This document shows positions 11,187-23,100 of a stretch of 64,000 nt of DNA, one piece after another. This stretch comes from Patagioenas fasciata (lineage: Eukaryota > Chordata > Aves > Columbiformes > Columbidae): positions 150,411,104 to 150,475,103 of the forward strand of contig NC_092520.1 of NCBI RefSeq assembly GCF_037038585.1, given 5' to 3'. The notes beneath the pieces were generated by a model that was not told where the DNA came from, did no database searches, and saw nothing but the letters and a program-made list of their open reading frames with translations. Each line of letters begins with the position of its first letter. Positions within the stretch are counted from its first letter, which is position 1. Position numbers and translations under genes: made by a program.

Positions 11187-14100
11187 GTGAGTGAGGGCGC
11201 GGGGGAGCCAGCGGCGCCTTTGTCCGCCGCCGCGGGCCGGGCACCGGGGGCTGGGACCGTCCCGGGGCGGGCGGCGGAGGGGCAGCGGGGTGGCTGCCTT
11301 GCGCTTCCCGCGGGAACTTTCCTGCCTCCCGGGCTTCTTTTGCAGCAGCTTGCTTCTTTCCAGGTTCCTCCCTCCCCCCCGCCACCGTCCCTACCCAGTT
11401 TTTGGGGGACGTGGGGCGCAGCCCCTCTCCTCCAGGCATTTCTGGGCTCCTTTTGTGCGGGAGCGCTGAAATCCCATCTGGGCTTTAAGGTGAGGGGAAG
11501 CGTAAGGAGAGGATGGGTAAGGTTTCCTACCCGCTGCCAAAAGCGCTGGGAGAAGCCGCGGAGCCCCCTTCCCCTAAAGAGCGGAAGATAGCTCGGCTCG
11601 AAGGCAGGCATCGCTCGCTGGCGGTCTGTTAAAAAAACTGCTCACTTTCTTCTTTTGCTGAGAAAGTGCTGAGCTCTCTCTCAGCCTCCTCCCCATCCCG
11701 GGTGTCCTCTGTGTTTAAACTCAGGTTACAAACGAGCTGTGTTTCTCCCGCTAGAGCCCTGGAAAAGCCTCGCATCTGGCAGAGTCGTAGAGGGAGGCAG
11801 CTGACATGAGAAATGCGCCCGGGCTTTGGGAGCGGAGCGGGGCTGGGCTGGGCTGGGCTGGCGGGGAAACGTGCCGGGCGTTTCGCAGAGGGGGCCTCTC
11901 CCTCCAGACTCCCTTGGATGTTTTTCTCATCGCAGGTCTTTGGCCATGAACCCCATCCAGAGACCTGAGATGTACATCATCGGCGCTCAGCCGGTGTGCA
12001 GCCAGCTGCCGGGGCTCTCCCCCGGGCAGCGCAAGCTCTGCCAGCTGTACCAGGAGCACATGGTGTTCATCGGGGAAGGGGCCCGCAGTGCCATTAAGGA
12101 GTGCCAGTACCAGTTTCGGCAGCGGCGGTGGAACTGCAGCACGGTGGACAACACCTCCGTCTTTGGGCGGGTCATGAAAATAGGTAGGAGCACCCAGTAC
12201 GGGGCAGGTGCGGGGCGCAGGCTGGCTGTCCCGGTGCAGTTTTCTCCCGTTCTTCACATACGCACGCAGGAGTGATGAGCCCCATTAGAGCTGCTCTTAA
12301 AGTTACCTTTAACGAGTTCTATTGCCTTGTGTGCTGGTGCTGCCTGCGCGGGTGGCAGCCGTGCACCTGAGCCAGGAGCGAGCTGGGGCAGCAGGGGGGT
12401 GTGTGTGGGGCCCACACTTTCCAGGGCGGGGGGGGGCATGGGAAGGTCAGGAAGAGGGGGGCTGCTTTTGTTTTGTATGCTTGTTCAAAGCTAGGGAGGG
12501 AAGAAGCTGGAGGCAGAAACAATGGACCCGTGTTATCATTCCCAGCATCTAGAGTGCCCTCAGACAGGGAACGAAGCCCTGAGATGTGGGAAATACGGAC
12601 TCCTCTGGCATGGGGTTTTCACCCCTCCCTGTTCTGCCACTTTCTATGTAAACCTAAGAGATTTTTATAATTCCTGCCCTGCTGGCAGTAAGAGGCACAT
12701 TGGCAGGCCATTACTGCACTTGAATTGAGGTGTGACCTAGCTACATTGTCTCAGCTCCTTTTGAAATGCAATCATCTGATGGCAAGAAACTGAGAAATCC
12801 GGGCTCGGTTTGATGTGTCCGACAGCCAGGACAATAAAGAAAAGGTGTTAAAACAGCCACTCACACAAACATGCACATGCACACACGCATGCTCTCCAAC
12901 CCCTGTGTGAAGGTTTTGTTTCCCACCCACAAAGCCGATCATTTACCCTGAAGAACCATCACTTTTTCTCAGTTGTGAGGTCAGAGAAAACACTTAGCAA
13001 AGAGTGGAAAAAGACTTCCAGCTCCTGCACCCCAGCTGCCCCCAGCATTGGTGGCACCTTTTTGGCTTTGCTGTCAAGAAAAGCACACGGGCAGCAGTAC
13101 ACCAAGAGATGCATCTTTAATACCTCTGGGGTGTGAAAGTGATAGGATACCAGGATAACCAAGTCCTGTGATCCTTTCTGTTTGATCCTGAAATTCTAAT
13201 CTGTCATCCTAGGGAATTTTAGGGATATTTCTGCATGTGTTACTCAACGTTTCAGAATTCCTAATTCAGCCATTCTAATTCCTCCTCTTTTGCACAGCTC
13301 ATACCCCAACAAATCGCTGCTTCTCTGGGGTACTCCACTGGGAAATGCAGTTTCCTGACACATACTTTCAGCTCCTGACACACATCCAAGGCATCTGCGC
13401 ATCCTTGATCTCTCACTTTCTGATAGCGAGAATGGTGGCCAGATGAGGTTGCATGCAATCCCATATTGGTAAAACTTGTGCTTTGGGGTATGCACACTGA
13501 GATTTTGGCTACTAAAGGAAAAGGACAAAAACCATACCTCCATCTCTCCCTTCTCATCACCTTCCCTCACATGTAACTTATCCCAAAGAAAAGGGTAAAT
13601 TTCAGATCCTCAAAGAGGTCCTAGTGACTCCACAAGGACACCAGAAAATAGGACTCCCCTTCTGGAGTAAATCTCATCCTCTTCTTCAGAACCTTCCTGC
13701 AGGTTGGTCCAGTGGGTGAGTCCACACCTGGAGAAAAGAAGTAAGGGTGAACTAAGAGAAAGCAAAGATCAGAGCTGAAGGGTGAAAAACTGTCAGATAG
13801 GATCAGAGAGCATATGCGAAGAAGGGACTAGAGTGGATAGTGGAAGAGGGAAGATTCATCCTCTCTAAAATGAATTAGGTCGTATTAGTTTAGATAGGGA
13901 GTAGATTTGGGTTTTGATGAGGGAAGAGGTGGTGCGAGTGTGTGATGGGTGTGTCTGATAGTCCTGCTGCTGCTCTTTGGTTTGTGTGTGGGTGCGTTTG
14001 TTAGGGGAACTGTTGTATCTGTAGTAGGAATCTGCTGATGGTAGTGTCTGTGAGGTGGCTGCGTGTGTTTGCCTGCTGTTTAAAACCCCTTCCTAACAAA

Positions 14101-17100
14101 GAGTTTTAAAGCTATCTCTTTTAGATTCTCTGGTCAGTTAGAGCATATTCAGGTGTTTATACTCCAGCACAAGACAGCATGGAAAAGCAAGAAAAATGTA
14201 CCAGAGGTGGCTTGGGCTATTAAAGGGTCTATGATGGTTCATGGCTGTTGTCTATGTCAGTGATAAGCTGCTGTGGAGGGGGATGCTGCCTCTTTTTTTT
14301 TTTTTCCTCCTAGTTCCACCTTCCCCTTTTACTTTTTCCTACTTTGTAATGAGGCATTGCTCATCATTTCGGCAAATCCATTTTCCACACTGGGGAAGAA
14401 AACAAAGCCTTTCAGTCTCTCAGGTTGTGTGGACTATAAAGTCATTCTTCCCTGGGTTCATACTGTGTGCCTGTCTCCTGTTTTCAACATCTGAGCCCCA
14501 GTTCTGGACCACAGCCCTTTTTCTGTACTCTGTGCCAATGGCACGAGAAAGGTCTGGAGACCAGAATATCTGCAAGAGTGCAGAGGCATGCCAGAGTGCT
14601 GTGGAGGGGAGCAGGGGGGGAAAGAGATAAGAAGGACTCAGAAGGTGTATAGTGTGCCAACAACTCTCGACTGCCCACCCACCAATGTGGGCATGGCATA
14701 CATTATGATTTCTTGAGCTGCTCTAGATTGTGAGAGGGAAGGAGAACCTGCCCTGGCCAAGTCCAAAGCTTGGGAGATCCTCCCGAGAGCGTTCACTCAG
14801 AAACCTGGAAGATTTGTTTCCTTTCTCCCTTGCAGAACTTGGCTCAGCTCAGAAATGGGAGACCCAGTCTGTGTTTAATCATTACACCTTCATTTTGTGC
14901 ATTTCACAGAGGTGAGGCAGTCTGATGATACAAAGCTTTGTAGAGGCATCCATAGCACCGAAGTAGACTGCTTTTTAGCATTGTTTTTTCCTAGTATTTG
15001 TGTTGTGTTGCCTTTTAAATGTGATATATTCAATAATGATATCTGGTGACGTACAAAAATTATCCTTCTGAAGTTGCTTCTTGTTCTGTCAATACAGATT
15101 TTAGACTGCACATGTGTGTATATATATATCTCTGTACATTACAGAGAGACACATTCCTTACTGCTACATTTGTGAGGGAGAGGACAGAGCACCCAAAAAG
15201 GTCATGTTAGAATTTCCTGAGGAGAAGAGAGAATATATCTCCTTCTGTGTAATCCTAAACACACGGCTGGGGTTTCCAGGTTTGTCCAGCCATTTCTGGA
15301 GCCAAAGATCTCTCTTCTGCCTTTTCAAATGCAAAAAGAAAAAAAAAAAAAATAAAGAATCATAACAAGTCATGAAAGAAGAGAACAAAGAGGAATATTT
15401 TTACTCTTTTTTTTTTTTTCCCAAGATTGCCAAACTTCAGGGAAATGCTTTTTAAAAAAATCAGCTGAAACTAAAACTTTTTCATCAAAGAAGTTAGAGT
15501 GACGCATTTTTATCGTCTTTGCATCAGTCTCCCCTCTGGGGTCAGTTTTTCTCCCATCTATTTCTCTTGCAGCTCCCAAAAATCAAGCTGTGTGGACCGT
15601 CACCTTGCCTAGGGACAGCTCACCGTGGCATCCCCTGCCATCCGAAAGCTGCCTCATCCCCGTGCTCCCCACGCCGGTGGCGGGTGGGCGGCGGGCACAG
15701 GAGGGCAGCAGAGCTCCGCGGAGCTCCCCGCTGCCCGGCACAGCCTCCCGGGGACCGCAGAGGCCAGGGAGAGGGCAGAAGGGGGGGTTACTGCCTGACC
15801 CCTCTCTGTAACCTCTGTTCAGGTTTGCACACATTTGGGGAATAACACCCCTGTCTTTTGAGGTGATGGCACGGATGTGCGGAACTGGAGTGAACTTTGA
15901 GATGGTGAGCAAAAAATGAAATGCTTTTCCAAGGCTGGGAAACTTGGATGCGTAAGCCCACAATTGCCAGCTACAAATTTGCTTTGTATTAGTACAGGGT
16001 TTCATGCACATGTCTGATCCCACCTTCCAAACCGAGCCTCAGTCTTCCAAACCTATGTCTAACAAGTGCTGTGGTTTGTTCTGTTTTGTGGGCAGCAAAT
16101 GGGGGAAAAAAAACGACTGTGACTTGTTTCAGCCTCCTACTGCCATCCTTAGCAGCCTAAACAACTCGTGCAGATTCAGGGATTGTGTATCAAGTCGTGC
16201 TGCGACATCTGAAATGTGGAGGTGGTTAGAACATGGGCAGTAAAAGTGTGAATCCAGTCTGTGCTTTCAGGGATCTCCCCCAAGCTATAAGGATGCTAAG
16301 CACCTGGAGTCATGCAGACTTGGTTGCACAAGCTGTGGCACCGGGAGGTCCTTTCCTTGTGTCTGTTTTAATCTCTATAGATGCAGGGAGTGCTCTTCTT
16401 AATAGGATGATCGGTGTGTCTGCAGGGCCGCCACCATACAGACACAGACTGGTAGGGACAAAACTGCACATTAGACCATTACCTTAAAGTACCCATAACA
16501 TATAAAAGAAACTAGATGAGTAGAAGTTGTGGGGTTTTTTTGTTGCTGAAAAATGACCAGAACTCCCTTATTGGCTAGTCTCAGCAGAATTACTTTAACT
16601 GGGAGTCACTCCTCTTTACCTCTTGGATCAGAGAGGTTTGGGGGCCACAGTCCTCTCCTTATGACCTGCTAGCAGGGCCCTTCCTTCTATATTATGTGTC
16701 CTTTAGCATTTTATCAGTCTTATGCTGTACTCCAGAGCAGAAGCCCTTAGTGTACAACTCTCATTTTGGGGGGGTGGGAAATCACAACTAGTTCTGAAAG
16801 GTGGATGCCATTCACAGCCTTGCCTTTGTCTTGGGTCATTACCACTAAGCTGGTGATAAACTGCCAATAATTACAGATTGTCAGCACATGCAAATGGAAC
16901 AAGAGCATACCAAAAGCATCAGCTCAGTCCTGCTGAGGGATCTGGCACTGAGAGCCTCATGGGTTGGTGACAAACTGTTCTAGGAGGATCTGCCCTCTGA
17001 AGTCATTCAAATTTGCTTGAGAGCATTAGAGGGTCGCCTCTTGCTGGAGTTTGTTGTAAGTGGCTCTTCACAATCAGATTGCTTATTCCAGTGAAGTTTT

Positions 17101-20100
17101 TGCAGTTCTCTTTATCACCTGAAAGTTTGGTGATGCACACAATGACTCTGGAGGTGTCAGTTTAGCTATTTATTATACCCTGTGGGTACAGTGCAGGTGT
17201 GGATTGCCTCCTTCTTCCTCGTCGCCCTCTACTCGCCCCCACCTTCAGACCCACAGCACTGGCTGGTGCAGCACACTTGGCCTCATGCAGTGTTCTGGCT
17301 GCGTTGGTGCCCCGGTCAAATTGGAGCTGAATCACTGCCAGGAACACATAGCTGGAGAACCAATCCAGCTGCTTGGCTAAGGCTCTAAGCTGTACAGAGC
17401 ATACACTCCAAGCAGGGCAGTCTCTAGTAAACCTGCTAATGGAAAGTCTTTTTATTATTGTCTACATGGGAAAGTTTTACTTGTTCCAGCACTGCAGTTC
17501 TGTAGGTGTTGGGACAGCCTCTGAATAGATGCTGTCTTGTAAAAATGGGTTTTCTTCAGTTTGTCTCGAAACAATTCTCAGATGACCTTAAGTAAACCAA
17601 AATGAGATGGATGAACTGAGTAGCCCATAAGGAGTGCTTGTCACAATTAAATGAAAACCGTTCCAGAGTGATACCTGGCTTAACCAGATTGCTCCTTTTG
17701 CACAGACTCAACCTTGTTAGTTCTCAATGATTATTGGCAAATTTAGTGGCTGAGGCAGCAGTTGTATTTTCAGTGAGTGAATAACCCTCTTGCTGCTTGA
17801 GAGTTTCCTCTGGGTAAAAATGAGAGGATACTAAAGCATTGCTCTGAGGGGAAAGAGGCTGAGCAGTCCCTGCCTATGGTGTTGCTATTTCTTTTGGGCA
17901 AGGCATGGAATTTCCAGGGCTCTTGAAAGGGCTAACGTAGGCGTAATAAAAATAATAACCCTTGAGGAGCAGCACCTACAGATTCATGAGGAGCATGCTC
18001 TTCCCAAGAACACTATTCCAGGTGACAGCAGGAATCTCAGCCCCTTCCCTGGTGTATGTCAGAGAATCAGATTTGGGTTTGATCCTGGTTACAAAGGAAC
18101 TGCCAGCTCTGGACAGTCAGTTGAATGGAGCTGTTAATTGTGAAATTAAAACAAAAACAGGATCCAAGGATGTGTTAGGACAGTTCCCCCTCTACCAAAA
18201 CAGGGTGGTGCCCTTGTGCTTGACCACCCCATTCCTTCGTTCCAGTTAATTCTGTGCACCTTCTCAGGGCACGCCATGTTCTGCTGTCCAGGGCTTCTTC
18301 GCTTGCTCCTTGCTGTGTGTTGCATTTGTTAGATGAGATCTGTCTCTCGTTAATTTTGCTTCTCACGTCTCTCTCACAGGTAGCCGAGAGACTGCTTTCA
18401 CCTATGCCGTCAGTGCTGCAGGGGTGGTGAACGCCATCAGCCGGGCTTGCCGTGAAGGAGAGCTCTCCAGCTGTGGCTGCAGCCGGACCGCCCGGCCCAA
18501 GGACTTGCCCCGAGACTGGCTGTGGGGTGGCTGCGGGGACAATGTGGAGTATGGATATCGTTTTGCCAAGGAGTTTGTGGATGCCAAAGAGAGGGAGAAG
18601 AATTACGTGAGAGGTTCGGAGGAGCAGGCTCGCATGCTGATGAACTTGCAGAACAACGAGGCTGGTCGCAGGGTAAGACAGATGCTGACCCTTTCCTCGT
18701 TCTCAGAGGCAGATTCAGAAGGTTGCTAGATACCAAATTACTTGGAGGTTTGATGATGGGTAGTCCAGTGATGCCCCACTAACAGTGTATGGTCACATAT
18801 TTTGTATTTCTGTGAATATTACAGACACTATTGACAATATCATATTTGAGTTTTAATGGCAGGCTTCCATTGCCAGCTAAAGCCAGTGAATGTTTGGGTC
18901 TGTTGAGATACTATATGACACAAGTGTGCAGGCATGTAAGCCCTTTCCAAATAAATTAGGTGCTGTCGTGGTCAATTTTCAAGGTTTACATCTCAGAAAC
19001 TAGCATCTCAGAGCTGCTGAAGTGATGGGCTGGTGGTGAAAAGAAGAATCTGATGGCATGTGGAGTTTTCTTCTACTGCCATCATTCAGATTTTGAGTAT
19101 TGTAAGGCCAGAAACAAATATTGAATCAGGCTGCCTGGCTATCTCTGAAACTTACACCTTGCTCAGTTACCTTGGTATTGGGCAAACTAAACAATTTGTA
19201 GCTAGGTGACAGAAATTGTCTGAGAAGATACAGTTTTGATCTGGAGACCACTAGGAATGGAGAGTCCATCACTTCCATTTGTAGTGTGCTACCATCATTG
19301 TTCACCTTGTTGCAACACTGTATGTCACTATCATTTGAATTTATCTGGCATCAGCTTCCAATCAGTTCTTTTTCAGACTTTTACAGTTAGATCCAAAAGC
19401 CTCTTAGTAATCAGAATTTCCTCTGCATAGAAGTATTTATCTACTGTAATTTATTCACCACTCTTTCTTGACAAACCAGATTGAGCACTGAAGACTCTCT
19501 TGCTTTCAGATGTTCTCATCAGCCACCACATCACTTTCACATCACTTTAGGGTACCCTTTCCAGTTTTCCCATATCCTTTAAGAAACTTGATACCAGAAC
19601 AACATACTGGGTTCTGGTATTGATCTCACTGATTCTGTAAACATAGGTGAAGTTGCCCCCTTTGCGTTCAGTATAGGCACATTTGCTTTTTACACAGTTC
19701 CTCTGTCTGTGATTAATAGGCTGGAAAGTGTAGCATCATTCATATGCAGTACAACTGTGTAATCCTCCCTCTTTCCAAATGTAGAGCAGGAATGCTTCCT
19801 TGAACATTTGTGCCTTTTCCACAGGGTGTTTAAAGTTTTTATCATTCTTCCCTAGTAGTGAGCTCTTCCAAGGTTAATTTTATTTCTAACACATATTAAA
19901 AAATCCTATTAAGTGTACTTAACCTTGCTCTTTTCCACATTCTTAACAAATATTCAGTTTCCTTATCAGTTTTCTGTCCTTTCTAACTTCTAATTGTTAC
20001 CGAATTATCTTTCTCTTTCCCGTGTATGTGTGTCTCTTCTGCATGTAATTTTGGCTTCATTTTGCCACCAAAGAAGATCTGCTCTATTTTTTTGATCGTG

Positions 20101-23100
20101 AAATCAATGTGTTAGGTTGAAGCACTGCAAATATTCCACGGCTCTTTTGCAAAATCAAATTTGAGTAAATTTGCAGCGGGTGGAAAACTGGACTTGAAAA
20201 AGCTGTAGAACTCGGTGGGTTTTGGGTTGGGCTTGGGTTTTTTTTTTATTTTTTTGGTTTGGAAGAACAGAGGGTCTGCATTTGCTTAGAAATGGGGAGG
20301 GGGGTGCATTCCTCCACTGAGTAGTAGACTGAAAGTGGCATTCTTCTCTGCATTATTTGCTTTGAACATCTTATATGTCTGGAGTCGTGAACCCGGATTA
20401 CTACAAATAAATACCCTACCTAAAATAGGCAGTCAATATGTTATGAGGCTTTTTAACAGCCAGTCCTGAGACAGAATATGGCCAAAAGTTTGAGGTGCCA
20501 GTTGAACTGTAGTAATATCTGTATCAGAAGATCAAGACTCTTGCTCCACAGCATGGGTAGCACTACCCTGTCTTGTTAATCTTGTTCTATGGGCAAGTGT
20601 CTCACTGAGCTGTGATTTCACATGATGGGATCGTTTTAGATGGAAGAAAGCTTTGTCCTGCTGTAAGGACAGAACTAAAACCAGTTTTGTCCTCCCTTTA
20701 CTACAGTGCAGAAGTTTGTTTAAATTGTGCTTGGAATGCTACAGTGCCCGTGGTTCTTTGGACTCGTTGACAAGCTCTCAGGGCAGTTTCTGTCTCCAGT
20801 CAACGCAGGACCCAGACAAAAGCTTTCCAGAGGGGCCAGCAAAAGACAATGTTATTTCAAGCTTGGTTTTTGTAGACTCTGTAGAACAGATGGCCGTAGA
20901 AAATAACCTTAGATTAAATGAACACAAGTCATTTTATATTAAATTAAATGGAAATATAAACCAGCGTGTAATTAAGCTTGTGGATTTCAAATAACAAACT
21001 CTGATAAAGTAAGGGAGCTGGTAAATAAACTCAGCCGGGGAACTCGATGTGGAGGAGGCCTGGAACTTTTTCAAGTCAAAGATGCTAAAGCCATTACAAT
21101 TCTGCATGCCAAGCAAGAGGAAAAAGCTTGTAGGAAGAATATCCAGACCTCACTGAATGAATAACTACCACAGAGAAGCTGTTAGCAATAGGCTGAGAGC
21201 CTGCTAAGAATGGCAAAAAATGAACTGATAGCAAATAAATAATGAAAAGCTCTGTCTTAGAGGTCAAGAAGTGTAAAGATGAAGTGAGAACAGTAAAATA
21301 TCACGCTGAGTCAGACCTTGCAAGCAAAGGGTAGTAAAATAAACAGCAAAAGTTTTTAAACTTTGTGAATTGGAGGAGATTGGAAGAAGGGAGAGTGCTA
21401 GTCAGTGTGGATGGGGCTGAGTCTAAAGATGGGGTAGTTTTGGTCCCCAAAGTAAGTGAGTGCTTTACTTGGGGCTTCAAGTTGGAATGGGGGGCATTGC
21501 TCGTGGGGAGGGGTACCATATGTCTGCTGCACAGCAGAAGTCTTCCTCTGTCCCCAACACTTCTGCCTAGGGAAGCAAGTGCTTGTAGTGTAGAATTTTA
21601 AATCCCTTGGGACTGTGCTTTTTTGGGAGAAGCCAGGCAAGGGGCTCTAGGGGCAGGCAAGGTCTATCACAGGAGGCAGTGGCAAATGGTGCTGGCACCT
21701 TGTTGGAGCGAGGAAGGCATGAGAAGACAGGTGTCATGTTCAGACAGGTTGAGGAAGAGGAGCAGCAAGTACCAAAGGTTGGGGCCAGTGGACCTGAGAT
21801 GGGTGGGATGGTGCAGGGGCTGCTGATGGAGGGAAGTTTGGGATCAGGTCAAATGATTCAGATGGGAGTCAAATGGCAGCAAAGGGTTGGAAAGAGGATG
21901 AAGAGCTCTGGAAGAAATGAGAGTGGGGCTTTGGGGTGGATTGAGTGGATGAGGAGTCTGGGGTAGCGAGGAATGGAGATGCTGGGATCAGGAAAGGAGA
22001 CAAATATGAAAGCATCTGGATGGAGATGAGACCTGGGGTGGCTGTGAGATGGCATTACGATGGGTTCCAGGTTTTCTGATGAGGGTGGTATTGGGCCAGT
22101 ACAGAGGGCAGCCTTTCGTCTTGGCTCTTAGAAATGTATTGGCATGGAAGCAAAGGAAAAAGGCTGGGAATGTAAATTATCAGAACAAAGGTGGAAACAA
22201 AACTCAGGTAGCATAAAGGTCTCAAGTCACAGGGAGTGCCCACTTTCTTTCCTGGCACTCTGAAAGAGCCGGCGCCTGGCAGCACAAGCAGTGTGACCGT
22301 GGCAGCATTCACAGGAGGACCTGGGAGAAAGGACGTCTCAGAGGAAGAGGCAAAATGGCAAATACTATGAGAATAATTTCTCAAAGATCGATCACACAAT
22401 CATTTAGAACATCACTTAGTTTCTAAAAAAACAAAATAGTCCTCATAGGTCTTACTTATTGGAACTTCTGTGAGACATTTAATTGTAGCCGCTATGTGAT
22501 GGACAAGAAACTGGTTCAAGGAAGGATGTCAGTAAGTTGTATGAAAGGACATATCTGGACCTTGATGGAGATTAATTAGGAGAGCTCTTCAAGGACTTGC
22601 CTCAAGATCAACACTTAGTATTTTTGTTTCTCACCCTCAGCACAAGAATTATGAATGGGCTGATGAAATCCGCCAATGATGCAAAGGTGGCAGGTATTAT
22701 GAATACAGAGGAGAATCCAAATTTTGTACAGCAGCTAATGATATCCAGTACAGCTACATTAAGACCATCGCTTGACGTCTTGTATGAGAAACATTTTAGT
22801 CATTAGGAAAAAAGTAGAAAAGAATTGGACACAGCAGTCCGCTGCAGATGATTGCAGATGTAATGTGGCTCAGAAGGTGGTAAATATCCTATAATGTACT
22901 AGGGAAAGTATTTTCATAAAACGTGAGGGAGGACTAATGCCATTGTATTAAGCTCTCTTGAGGCCCCTAAATATTGTATGTTCTCATATTCCCAAGTAAA
23001 GTTACCTCAAACTAGAAAAGTCTTGTTATGGTTGACCCAAGGGATAGGAATCTTTTTTAAAGAAGAGGGGCTAGAATAGCTTGCCATGTTTAGCCTAGCA

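Larger units (their letters stand above)
10470..11620. promoter_or_regulatory. WNT5B: CpG island spanning the WNT5B promoter, leader and first coding exon
   Basis: Sequence becomes strongly GC-rich and CpG-dense from about 10470 to 11620, with many GGGCGG/CCGCCC-type boxes and G-runs, between AT-richer flanks. It covers the proposed promoter, the 5' leader, the first coding exon and most of intron 1. Such islands mark promoters of developmental genes in vertebrates. Long open frames on both strands here (for example 10603-11439 minus and 10633-11190 plus) are a by-product of few stop codons in GC-rich DNA and are not called as genes. Confidence 0.8.

Noticed and set aside
10603..11611. Overlapping minus-strand frames of 190-280 codons across the WNT5B CpG island
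   Set aside because: GC-rich composition removes stop codons on both strands. The products are low-complexity P/R/G/A and the plus strand holds the real WNT5B exon.
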